Source: Variovorax sp. EL159
GTDB lineage: Bacteria > Pseudomonadota > Gammaproteobacteria > Burkholderiales > Burkholderiaceae_C
Assembly (NCBI RefSeq): GCF_900100965.1
Contig: NZ_FMUJ01000003.1
Coordinates: forward strand, 310,001 to 374,000
Length of the DNA stretch: 64,000 nt
Reading direction: 5' to 3'
In this document: piece by piece, positions 33,566 to 41,494 of the stretch
How the letters are laid out: each line of letters opens with the position of its first letter
Numbering within the stretch: position 1 is the first letter of the stretch
Translations under genes and position numbers: made by a program
The notes under the pieces: model-generated
Databases searched by the model: none
Told to the model about the DNA's origin: nothing
What the model saw: only the letters and a program-made list of their open reading frames with translations

Positions 33566-34396
33566 ATGAACAGAAATCTCGAAGGCAAGGTGGCCATGGT
33601 CACCGGCGCAGGACGCGGCATCGGCCGGTGCATCGCGCTGAAGCTCGCCAATGAAGGCGCCAAGGTGGTGGTCAACGACCTCGATGCGGCACCGGCCGAT
33701 GAGGTGGTGGCGGAGATCCGTGCGGCCGGCGGCCAGGCCGTCGCGTTCGCCAGCAGCGTGACCGCGCCGGACTTCGGCACGAACTTCGTCAAGGCGACGC
33801 TCGACGCCTACGGTGCCATCGACATCATCGTCAACAACGCCGGCTACACCTGGGACAACGTGATCCAGAAGATGAGCGACGAGCAGTGGGACGCGATTCT
33901 CGACTGCCACCTGAAGGCACCGTTCCAGGTGCTGCGCGCCGCGCAGCCGTACTTCCGCGAAGTGAGCAAGGCCGAGGCCGAAAGCGGCAAGGAGGTGTTT
34001 CGCAAGGTGGTGAACATCTCCTCGATCTCGGGCACGCAGGGCAGCACGGGGCAGGTCAACTACTCGGCGGCCAAGGCGGGCCTGGTGGGCATGACCAAGA
34101 CGCTGGCCAAGGAATGGGGCCGCATGAAGGTCAACGTGAACTGCGTGGCCTTCGGCTTCATCGCCACGCGGCTCACGCAGCCGGTGAAGGAAGCCAAGAC
34201 GATCCAGATCGAGGGCAAGGAAATCCGCATCGGCGTGCGGCCAGAGACCATCGAACGCGCCAGCAGCGAGATCCCGCTGGGCCGCCCCGGCACGCCCGAG
34301 GAAGCGGCGGGCTCGGTCTACATGTTCTGCATTCCGGAATCGAACTACGTCACCGGCCAGACGCTGATCTGCGGCGGCGGGCGCGGCGGCTTCTAG
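33566..34396 (+). CDS. SDR-family 3-hydroxyacyl-CoA dehydrogenase-like protein, second copy
   Basis: 276 residues from the ATG at 33566 (AGGAG upstream). The TGAGRGIG nucleotide motif, NNAG and Tyr166/Lys170 (YSAAK) with the preceding SSISG serines are present. The C-terminus ends TGQTLICGGGRGGF, a normal SDR ending. Operon position after the MaoC pair fits oxidation of 3-hydroxyacyl-CoA. FabG-like activity is an alternative reading of the sequence. Confidence 0.88.
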   Translation: MNRNLEGKVAMVTGAGRGIGRCIALKLANEGAKVVVNDLDAAPADEVVAEIRAAGGQAVAFASSVTAPDFGTNFVKATLDAYGAIDIIVNNAGYTWDNVIQKMSDEQWDAILDCHLKAPFQVLRAAQPYFREVSKAEAESGKEVFRKVVNISSISGTQGSTGQVNYSAAKAGLVGMTKTLAKEWGRMKVNVNCVAFGFIATRLTQPVKEAKTIQIEGKEIRIGVRPETIERASSEIPLGRPGTPEEAAGSVYMFCIPESNYVTGQTLICGGGRGGF

Positions 34397-34426
34397 CAAG
34401 GCACCTCTCAAGGCAAGGCGCTTTTC

Positions 34427-36136
34427 ATGGCACGGTTGACCCGCCACTACGCACACTGGCCCGCCGGCGTTCCGCAGACGCTGGAGGTGGCCGATCGCAA
34501 CCTGTTCAGCCACCTCGCCAAAAGCGCCGAGGCCGCGCCGGACAAGGTCGCGATCTCTTACTACGGCCGCTCGACCAGCTACCGCAGCCTGCATGCGGAT
34601 GCACTGGCGCTGGCCGGCTATCTGCAACAGCGGCTGGGCGTGCGGCGCGGCGACCGCGTGCTGCTGCTGATGCAGAACTGCCCGCAGTTCGTCATCGCCT
34701 ACTACGCGGTGCTGCGATGCGATGCCGTGGTGGTGGCCATGAACGCCATGAGCACCGCCGAAGAGGTGGCCTACTACGCCAGCGATTCCGGCGCGCGGGT
34801 GCTGATCGCCACGCAGGACATGATGGACAGGGCGCAGTCCTTGCTCGATCAAAACCGCCTGGACGGGTGCGTAGTCGGCGCGGTCTCGGAGTTCGCCGGA
34901 CGGCCAGAGGAAGTTCCCTTTCTTGAAATCCCCGAGTTCGTGTGCGAAGCACGGCGACCGTTGGCTGGCGCCGGGCTGCACGCGTTCTCGGGCGCGCTTG
35001 CGGCCGGCATCGCGCCGACCCCGATGCAGGGCGGGGGCGGTGACCTCGCCGTGGTGGCCTACACCTCGGGCACCACCGGCAAGCCCAAGGGCGCGATGCT
35101 GACGCACCGCAACTTCGCCCACGCATCGCTGCAGCGCGTGGAGTGGCTGTCGGAGCAGGCCGACCAGACCGAGCTGCTGGTGCTGCCGGCCAGCCACCTG
35201 GCCGGCATGAACGTGATGAACCTGGCGATCTACGTCGGGCGCACCGTCGTGCTGCTGTCGCGCTGGGATGGCGACGCGGTGGTCGAGCTGATCGAGCGCC
35301 TGCGCCTGTACGCCTGGTGCGCCGTCACGCCGATGCTGGCCGAGGTGTTCTCGCGGCCCGACATCGCGCAGCGTGATCTTTCTTCGCTGCGGCGCCTCTA
35401 TGGCGGCGCCACGGCCATGCCCGAGGCGCTGATCCGCAAGATCGAGGAACGGCTGGGGCTGTCCTTCATCGAGAGCTACGGGCTGACGGAAGCCTGCGGC
35501 GCCTCGCACATCAACCCGCCGCAGGCCGCGCGGCGCCAGTGCGCGGGCGTGCCGCACATCAACTGCGATGCGCGGGTGATCGACCCCGACTCGGGTGCGG
35601 AACTGGGGCCCGCGCACGCCGGGGAAATCGTGATCCACGGCCCCACCTTGTTCGGCGGCTACTGGAACCAGCCGGAGGCCACGGCGGCGGCGACCATCGA
35701 GATCGACGGCAAGCGCTTCCTGCGCAGCGGCGACATCGGCCATCACGACGAGGACGGCTATTTCTACGTCACCGACCGGCTCAAGCGAATGATCAACGCG
35801 GCGGGCCTGAAGATCTGGCCCGCCGAGATCGAGACCTCGCTCTACGGCCATCCGGCCGTGCAGGAAGCCTGCGTGATCTCGGCCTTCGACGCGCGCCGCG
35901 GCGAGACCGTCAAGGCCTTCGTGGTGCTGCGCCCGGCGGCGCGCGGCACGTTGATGCCGGAGGCGGTGACGGAATGGGCGCGCACCCGCCTGTCGGCCTA
36001 CAAGGTGCCGCGCGTGGTGGAGTTCGTCGACGCGTTGCCCAAGACGGCAACGGGAAAGATCCTGTGGCGGGAACTGCAGGCGCAGCAGGACGAACGCGAC
36101 CGCGCCGCGCGCGCCGCCGCATCCGCACTGGCTTGA
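34427..36136 (+). CDS. AMP-forming long-chain-type acyl-CoA synthetase
   Basis: 569 residues. ANL motifs: AYTSGTTGKPKG (A3), SYGLTEACGASH (A5), RSGDIGHHDEDGYFYVTDR (A7-A8) and the terminal ATGKILWREL with the catalytic Lys. The overall layout resembles FadD-like ligases that open beta-oxidation pathways. It supplies the activation step of the 30265-37166 operon. It follows the SDR gene by 30 bases. Confidence 0.9.
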   Translation: MARLTRHYAHWPAGVPQTLEVADRNLFSHLAKSAEAAPDKVAISYYGRSTSYRSLHADALALAGYLQQRLGVRRGDRVLLLMQNCPQFVIAYYAVLRCDAVVVAMNAMSTAEEVAYYASDSGARVLIATQDMMDRAQSLLDQNRLDGCVVGAVSEFAGRPEEVPFLEIPEFVCEARRPLAGAGLHAFSGALAAGIAPTPMQGGGGDLAVVAYTSGTTGKPKGAMLTHRNFAHASLQRVEWLSEQADQTELLVLPASHLAGMNVMNLAIYVGRTVVLLSRWDGDAVVELIERLRLYAWCAVTPMLAEVFSRPDIAQRDLSSLRRLYGGATAMPEALIRKIEERLGLSFIESYGLTEACGASHINPPQAARRQCAGVPHINCDARVIDPDSGAELGPAHAGEIVIHGPTLFGGYWNQPEATAAATIEIDGKRFLRSGDIGHHDEDGYFYVTDRLKRMINAAGLKIWPAEIETSLYGHPAVQEACVISAFDARRGETVKAFVVLRPAARGTLMPEAVTEWARTRLSAYKVPRVVEFVDALPKTATGKILWRELQAQQDERDRAARAAASALA

Positions 36137-36191
36137 AAAAAATCCGGCCACGGGTGCGCCGCATCCAGTGGCTTCTGCAAGGAGACAAGAC

Positions 36192-37166
36192 ATGAAGAAG
36201 ACCGGTGTATTCGCGTTGCTGGCCCTGGCGATGGCCGTGCCCGCACTCTCGCAGGCCCAGGCTGATGAGGGCTATCCGTCCCGCGCGGTGCGCTTCATCG
36301 TGCCCATCGGGCCCGGCAGCAGCGGCGACACGCTCACGCGGTTGATGGCGGAGCAGTTCAGGGCGGTCTCGGGGCAGGCGACCTTCGTCGAGAACCGGCC
36401 CGGCGCCGACCTTGTCGTCGGCACGCAGAACCTGTTGGGCTCACCGCCGGATGGCCATTCGGTGGTGCTCATCAGCAACAGCACCATGGTGATCAATCCG
36501 CTGGTCATCAAGGACCTGCCGTACAAGGTGGAAGACCTCTCGCCGATGCTCGACCTGGTGCGCATTCCGGCCGTGCTGGTGACATCGCCCGACTCGCGGT
36601 TCAAGACGCTGGGCGATCTGCTCGATGCGGCGCGCAAGGTGCCGGGGTCGGTCAGCATCGGCGTTTATGGCAACTCGTACCGGCTGGGCGCGCTGGACCT
36701 GGCGCGCCGCGCGGGCGTGAAGTTCAACGCCATTCCCTACAAGGGCGCTTCGCAGGCCATTGCCGACGTGATCGGCGGCGTGGCCGATGCGGCGCTGATC
36801 GACGTCGGCGGTGCGGCGCCGCTGATCGCCTCGGGCAAGGTGCGGGGGCTGGCCGTGTCGTCGGGCAAGCGCCATGCGTTGATGCCGGCGGTGCCCACCG
36901 TGCAGGAAGGCGGCGTGACCGACTACACGCTCTTCACCTTCATCGGCTTTGCGATCCGCGCCCGGACGCCGGCGCCGATTGCCGGCAAGTTCGAGGCGCT
37001 GATGGTGCGCGCGGCCGCCGATCCGGCGTTCCGCGAGCAGGTGGTTCGCATCAGCGGCGGGGAGTTTGCCGGCACGGGCCGGGAGGCGTTCAGCACGATG
37101 ATCGCCGGCGAATCGGCGCGCACGCGCGAACTGGTCAAGCTCGCGGGGCCGGATTTCATGCGGTGA
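36192..37166 (+). CDS. Bug-family (TctC-like) solute-binding receptor
   Basis: 324 residues from the ATG at 36192 (GGAGACAAGAC upstream). A signal peptide of about 27 residues (cleavage near QAQA) is followed by VRFIVPIGPGSSGDTLTR and FVENRPGADL. It is the last gene of the operon led by the dehydrogenase at 30265 and ends before a hairpin at 37172. This placement again joins an orphan receptor with acyl-CoA catabolism. Confidence 0.92.
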   Translation: MKKTGVFALLALAMAVPALSQAQADEGYPSRAVRFIVPIGPGSSGDTLTRLMAEQFRAVSGQATFVENRPGADLVVGTQNLLGSPPDGHSVVLISNSTMVINPLVIKDLPYKVEDLSPMLDLVRIPAVLVTSPDSRFKTLGDLLDAARKVPGSVSIGVYGNSYRLGALDLARRAGVKFNAIPYKGASQAIADVIGGVADAALIDVGGAAPLIASGKVRGLAVSSGKRHALMPAVPTVQEGGVTDYTLFTFIGFAIRARTPAPIAGKFEALMVRAAADPAFREQVVRISGGEFAGTGREAFSTMIAGESARTRELVKLAGPDFMR

Positions 37167-37171
37167 TCGCA

Positions 37172-37201
37172 TGGTCCCTGGCGCCGCGGCACCGGGGACC
37201 A
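37172..37201. terminator. Hairpin between convergent genes, candidate bidirectional terminator
   Basis: A 10-bp stem (TGGTCCCTGG against CCGGGGACCA, one G-T pair) with a 10-base loop lies in the 51-bp gap between two convergent stops. No T-run follows on either side, so termination strength is uncertain. Confidence 0.45.
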
Positions 37202-37217
37202 CGCTGCGGCCGGGAGT

Positions 37218-37637
37218 TCAGCGTGCGATGACCGCGTCGCCCAGGATCTTCACCTCGCCGTCCTGGTTGGTGGTGCGGATCTCCACCTTCACACGCTCTT
37301 CGCCGTCGGCCTCGAACATGTCGATGACCTCGCCCGTGCAGGTGATGGCATTGCCCAGATGCGTGATGCCGGCAAAGCGCGCGTTGAACTGGCGCACCTT
37401 GCGCTGGTCGACCCACTGCGTCAGCAGGCGGCCCAGGTAGGCCATCGACAGCATGCCGTGCGCGAACACGTCGGGCATGCCGCCGCGCTGGGCGAAGTCC
37501 AGGTCGATGTGCATCGGGTTGTGGTCGTTCGATGCACCGGCGAAAAGCGCCAGGGTCGTGCGGGTGATCGGGGCGAGTGCCAGCGGCGGCAGGGTGTCGC
37601 CGGGTTCGAGGGCGTCGAAGTTCAGGGTCTTCATCAT
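37218..37637 (-). CDS. Catalytic MaoC-type enoyl-CoA hydratase subunit, second copy
   Basis: 139 residues from the first of two adjacent ATGs (37637), which lies 7 bases after AAGGA. The hydratase-2 motif FAGASNDHNPMHID is intact, followed by FAHGMLSMAYLGRLL. The sequence is clearly paralogous to 33121-33540. Its normal partner subunit, encoded just upstream at 37654-38093, carries a frameshift. Unless that is a sequencing error, this catalytic subunit must work alone or with the partner from 32664. Confidence 0.9.
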   Translation of the reverse strand: MMKTLNFDALEPGDTLPPLALAPITRTTLALFAGASNDHNPMHIDLDFAQRGGMPDVFAHGMLSMAYLGRLLTQWVDQRKVRQFNARFAGITHLGNAITCTGEVIDMFEADGEERVKVEIRTTNQDGEVKILGDAVIAR

Positions 37638-37653
37638 CGGATGTTCCTTGTGT

Positions 37654-38093
37654 TCAGCCATTGCGGTGCACCAGCACCTTGCGGATGTCGGCCACGTGTT
37701 CGGAGCGCTGGTTGGTGACGCGGGTTTCCATGACGACGAATTCGAGCGCGCCGCCTTTCTTGTCGTAGACGTCGGTGACGCGGCTGTCGAAGTGCAGCGT
37801 GTCGCCCGCGTAGGCCATGCGCCGATAGGTGAAGGACTGCTCGCCATGCAGCACGCGCGCCAGCTCGATGCCGGCTTCTTCGCGCCAGTTGCTCGGCGGA
37901 CGCGCAAGCTCCAGCGAGAACAGGAAGGTGGGCGGCAGTGGCAGGGCAGGGTGGCCGGCGTCGCGCGCGGCGGACTCGTCGAAGTAGACCGGATCGGTCT
38001 CGCCGATGGCCTTGGCGAAGAAGCGCAGCTGCCCGGCTTCGGCGGTGATGGCAAGGGCGGGAACGCCATGCCGATGATGTTCTTGTCGATCAT
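37654..38093 (-). pseudogene. Frameshifted MaoC N-terminal-type hydratase subunit
   Basis: The reading starts normally at ATG 38093 (AAGGAG upstream) with MIDKNIIGMAFPP, then the frame is lost within a G-run (38055-38057 on the plus strand). After adding one base there, the product continues ITAEAGQ, then AKAIGETD, to VYDKKGGALEFV and a stop at 37654. This gives a protein that aligns without a gap to the first 34 residues of the 32664 product. In the shifted frame after the break no ATG, GTG or TTG start exists near the N-terminus. It is a one-base deletion or a read error in a short homopolymer. The C-terminal 66 codons alone are open from an internal ATG at 37854. Confidence 0.8.
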
Positions 38094-38131
38094 GAAGATG
38101 CTCCTTGTTGTGAGGTGCCGGCTTGCCCGGT

Positions 38132-39271
38132 CTACAGCTTGCGCGAGATCAGGTCGCGCATCACTTCGCTGGTGCCGCCGTAGATACGGCTGACACGCAT
38201 GTCGACGAAGGCGCGTGCGATGGGGTACTCCAGCATGTAGCCGTAGCCGCCGTGCAGTTGCACCATGTCGTCGATGCACTTCCACAGCGTCTCGGTGGCG
38301 AACAGCTTGGCGATGGCGGCTTCTTCCACCGTGAGGCGTCGGCTCATGTGCGCTGCGAGGTAGTAATCGACCATCGTGCGCAACGCCACCGACTGGGCCT
38401 TGATGTCGGCCAACTTGAACTTCGTGTTCTGGAAGTCCCACACGGTCTGGTCGAAGGCGCGGCGGTCTTTCACGTACTCGAGGGTCTGCTGCAACAGCCG
38501 CTCGAGCTTGGTGGCGGCGCTGACGGCGATCATGAAGCGCTCTTGCGGCAGCTCCTGCATCAGGTAGGCGAAGCCCTTGCCTTCTTCGCCGAGCCGGTTG
38601 GCCACCGGCACGCGGATGTTGTCGAAGAAGAGCTCGGCCGTGTCCTGGGCGCGCATGCCGACCTTGTCGAGCTTGCGACCACGGCGAAAGCCCGCGCGGT
38701 CTGTCTCGACCACGACCAGGCTCACGCCCTTGGCGCCAGCGGCGGGGTCGGTCTTGCACACCACGACCACCAGATTGCTGAGGAAGCCGTTGCTGATGAA
38801 GGTCTTGCTGCCGTTGATGATGTAGTCGTCGCCGTCGCGGATTGCGGTGGTGCGCAGCGACTTCACGTCCGAGCCGCCGCCCGGTTCGGTGATGGCCACC
38901 GCCAGGATCTGCTCGCCTCGGCAGATGCCTGGCAGCCACTTCTGCTTTTGCGCCTCGGTGCCCAGGCGGTTGATGTAGGGCGCCACGATGTCCGAATGCA
39001 GCCCGATCGACAGGCCGCCGACACCGGCATGCGCGATCTCCTCGGCAACGATGGCCGCGTGGCCGAAGTCGCCGCCACCACCGCCGTACTCGGTGGGCAG
39101 CGTGGTGCACAGCAGGCCTTCGCGGCCGGCTTTGAGCCAGACCTCGCGGCTGACCTGGCCGTCGCGGTCCCATTCGGCCTGGTGCGGCACGCACTCGCGC
39201 TCGAGAAAGCGGCGCACCGTGGTGCGGAAAGTCTCGTGGTCCTCGCGATAGACGCTGCGTTCGACTTGCAT
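38132..39271 (-). CDS. LCAD-like acyl-CoA dehydrogenase, copy 2
   Basis: 379 residues, the same length as the product of 30265 and clearly paralogous over its whole length (identical LHSDIVAPYI, GGGSDVK and QLHGGYGYMLEYPIARAF blocks). The C-terminal Glu is replaced by Gly (IYGGTSEVMRD), and Glu244 in MQELPQERF is the likely base, as in LCAD. It heads the minus-strand unit that ends with the MaoC pair. LAL box 3 lies 99 bases upstream. Confidence 0.92.
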   Translation of the reverse strand: MQVERSVYREDHETFRTTVRRFLERECVPHQAEWDRDGQVSREVWLKAGREGLLCTTLPTEYGGGGGDFGHAAIVAEEIAHAGVGGLSIGLHSDIVAPYINRLGTEAQKQKWLPGICRGEQILAVAITEPGGGSDVKSLRTTAIRDGDDYIINGSKTFISNGFLSNLVVVVCKTDPAAGAKGVSLVVVETDRAGFRRGRKLDKVGMRAQDTAELFFDNIRVPVANRLGEEGKGFAYLMQELPQERFMIAVSAATKLERLLQQTLEYVKDRRAFDQTVWDFQNTKFKLADIKAQSVALRTMVDYYLAAHMSRRLTVEEAAIAKLFATETLWKCIDDMVQLHGGYGYMLEYPIARAFVDMRVSRIYGGTSEVMRDLISRKL

Positions 39272-39592
39272 GTCGCCAACTCCTTGAATGACGGAACGGA
39301 GCGATCCGCCGGAGGCGTCACGGCGAAATCCGTTCCTTCGGTGATCGTCGTGGGACGGAGGAGCCGGCGCACTAGCCGCGAAGGCTAGGGCGCTTTCGCG
39401 CGATCAAGGACGGCTGCTGGGTACGACGCGACGCCGGGCGCAAGTTGCTCGCTGGCGGCAGAGCGCGAAGCCCTTGCAGCAAGCCTCCGATTTACTTGTT
39501 TTCGGGTATGGCCCCGCTGGAAACGAAAGGACACACTCGCTCGCGTCCGGATCGCTCGTCGTCCCTTCTCGCTCTTCATCACAGGAAACACC
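39272..39592. other. 321-bp divergent intergenic region between the dehydrogenase and the adhesin
   Basis: Contains LAL box 3 (39370-39388) in the orientation of the dehydrogenase. The remainder shows no further clear repeat or open frame with family sequence. The adhesin has a good ribosome binding site (AGGAAACACC) immediately before its ATG. Confidence 0.5.
39370..39388 (-). promoter_or_regulatory. LAL box 3, upstream of the minus-strand dehydrogenase
   Basis: On the minus strand CTAGCCTTCGCGGCTAGTG, differing from box 1 in one position. An ATCAC element follows after 23 bases, close to the ATCAT spacing at boxes 1 and 2. The box ends 98 bases before the ATG at 39271. Confidence 0.6.
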
Positions 39593-41377
39593 ATGCTCAT
39601 TGAGGCCGATGCCAGCGGCGCCGCGACGAAAGCCACGAAAGGCCTGCGACGGTCGCGGGGCGCGACGAGGTACTGGCCCGTCATCGCCTTGCTCGCGGCT
39701 GGCAGCGCCTTCGCCGACGGCTTCGTCGGCGGAACAGCCGGAAGCAATGGGGCGACTGACTTCGGTGGAGCAGGCGGCGCCGGTGGTGTCGCGGCCACCG
39801 TCACGGCGGATGGCGGAACGGCAGTGGGCGCTGGTGGCAACGGCGGCACCGCCAACTCCGGCGGGACTGGCGGCACGGGCGGCGCCGGCGCGAGCGCCAC
39901 CGCAGCCGGTGCAACCGCCGTCGGTGGTGGAGGATCCGGTGGCGACGGCGCGGCTGGCGGCACAGGCGGCACGGGGGGCAGCGGCGCCAAGGCCTCGGCC
40001 GGCGGCGCCATCGCGCTTGGCGCGGGAGGCACCGGCAGCGACGGCTGTTGCGGCTTCGGCGGCCCGGCCGGCGGCAGCGGCGCCCAGGCGTCGGGCACCT
40101 CGGCCATCGCCATCGGCAGCGCCTCGGGCACCACGCAGGGCGCGTCGGCATCGGGCAACGGCAGCACGGCGATCGGTGGCGCGTACAACGGATCGGCCGG
40201 CGCATCGGCGCTGTCCACCGGCGGCGTGGCCATCGGCTCTGGTAGCCAGGTCGCGAGCGGCGCGACCAACAGCGTGGCCATCGGCGCCAACGCGGTCGCC
40301 ACGGCGGCGAACACCGTTTCCTTCGGCTCCGCGGGCCATACGCGCGCGCTCGTCAACGTGAGTGCAGGCGCGGTTAACGCCACCAGCACCGATGCCGTCA
40401 ACGGCAGCCAGCTCTACACGGTGCAGCAGACCTCCAACACGGCCCTGGGCCTTGCGCAGAACTCGGCGCAGTACGGCGCGGGCGGCACCTCGCTGCAGCT
40501 CAACGCCAACGGCGGCGCGGGCACCACCATCAGCAACGTGGCCGCCGGACAGGCGAGCACCGATGCGGCCAACGTCGGCCAGGTGCAGCAGGCGCAGCAG
40601 ACAGCCATCACCACCGCGAACAACTTCACCGTGCAGCAGGTCAACGCGCTGCAGACGCTGATGAACCAGGCCCTGTCCAGCGGCGTGTGCGCGGTGAATG
40701 CGGGCGGCTCCGTGGCTTGCGGCCCGGGCGCCGGCGCGAGCGGCGCGGGCAGCACCTCGATGGGCACCAATGCGCAGGCCAACGGCGACAACACCGTGGC
40801 CGTCGGGAACGGCGCGCGGGCCGATCACGCGGGCTCGGTCGCCATCGGCGCGGGCGCGAAGGCGCTGGCCGATCCCACCACCGCCGTAGGCAACAACGCC
40901 ATCGCCAGCGGCAACAACGCCGTCGCGCTGGGTGCCAACACGCTGGCCAGCGGCAACAACGCAGTGGCGCTGGGCCAGGGTTCGGTGGCCGATCGCGACA
41001 ACACCGTGTCGGTGGGCAACGCAGCCACCAACCAGTTGCGCGGCATCACGAATGTCGCGCCCGGCGTGCTGGGCACCGACGCTGTCAACGTCAACCAACT
41101 GCAGCAGGCCGTGGCCAACGCGACCAGCCAGGCCAACGCCTTCGCCGCACAGGGCGTCGTGGCAGCGCTGGCCATGCCGTCGATGCCGACGCTGCCAGCA
41201 GGCAGGAAGTGGATGGGCGCGGCCGTCGGCAGCTACGCAGGAGCGTCGGGCGTGGGCATCGCCTTCGGCTACCAGGTCAACGACAACCTGAACCTGGGCG
41301 CAGGGCTCTCGACGGCGACGAGCAGCGGGAACGGGAGCCGGGTGGCGGCGCGGGTGCAGGCGGGGTATGCGTGGTGA
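39593..41377 (+). CDS. YadA-like trimeric autotransporter adhesin with Gly-rich repeats
   Basis: 594 residues. A long leader with a hydrophobic core (PVIALLAAGSAFA, about 29-41) is followed by four 32-residue Gly-rich repeats (43-170). Next come YadA-head-type short repeats of the form xAxG (AIAIG, VAIG, AVALG), a stalk-like region rich in Asn/Gln/Ala, and a C-terminal ~70-residue membrane anchor beginning near LPAGRKWMGAAVG and ending RVQAGYAW. It should be displayed on the cell surface as a trimer and mediate adhesion. Two adjacent cysteines sit in the fourth repeat, unusual for an exported passenger. No partner gene is needed. Confidence 0.85.
   Translation: MLIEADASGAATKATKGLRRSRGATRYWPVIALLAAGSAFADGFVGGTAGSNGATDFGGAGGAGGVAATVTADGGTAVGAGGNGGTANSGGTGGTGGAGASATAAGATAVGGGGSGGDGAAGGTGGTGGSGAKASAGGAIALGAGGTGSDGCCGFGGPAGGSGAQASGTSAIAIGSASGTTQGASASGNGSTAIGGAYNGSAGASALSTGGVAIGSGSQVASGATNSVAIGANAVATAANTVSFGSAGHTRALVNVSAGAVNATSTDAVNGSQLYTVQQTSNTALGLAQNSAQYGAGGTSLQLNANGGAGTTISNVAAGQASTDAANVGQVQQAQQTAITTANNFTVQQVNALQTLMNQALSSGVCAVNAGGSVACGPGAGASGAGSTSMGTNAQANGDNTVAVGNGARADHAGSVAIGAGAKALADPTTAVGNNAIASGNNAVALGANTLASGNNAVALGQGSVADRDNTVSVGNAATNQLRGITNVAPGVLGTDAVNVNQLQQAVANATSQANAFAAQGVVAALAMPSMPTLPAGRKWMGAAVGSYAGASGVGIAFGYQVNDNLNLGAGLSTATSSGNGSRVAARVQAGYAW
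39719..40102 (+). repeat. Four tandem 96-bp units encoding 32-residue Gly-rich repeats
   Basis: Units start at 39719, 39815, 39911 and 40007. Repeats 2 to 4 begin with a YadA-head motif (GTAVG, ATAVG, AIALG) and continue with ~27 residues rich in Gly, Ser, Ala and Thr ending near GAxAS. Unit 1 is more diverged at its start. The length of 32 residues is exact in all four. Confidence 0.75.
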
Positions 41378-41436
41378 ACAGAAGAGTGTCCTGGCCCGGC
41401 GGTTCGAGCAACCGGGGAACGCCGGAAGCTCGACAT

Positions 41437-41475
41437 GAGGAAATTTCCTCGTGCATTTGATTTTACATAATGCAC
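41437..41475. repeat. Palindrome and inverted repeat between convergent genes
   Basis: GAGGAAATTTCCTC (41437-41450) is a perfect 14-bp palindrome. It is followed directly by GTGCATT (41451-41457) and AATGCAC (41469-41475), 7-bp inverted arms around an AT-rich 11-base loop. The place is the gap between the adhesin stop and the stop of the DUF2726 gene. A terminator or a protein site are both possible. Confidence 0.4.
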
Positions 41476-41494
41476 ATTGTGTAGATATCCGAGA

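Noticed and set aside
30265-39271. Loss of the C-terminal catalytic Glu (GGANEV, GGTSEV) in both LCAD-like dehydrogenases as a sign of inactivity
   Set aside because: LCAD and isovaleryl-CoA dehydrogenase place the base on an earlier helix, and Glu244 is present there in both proteins.
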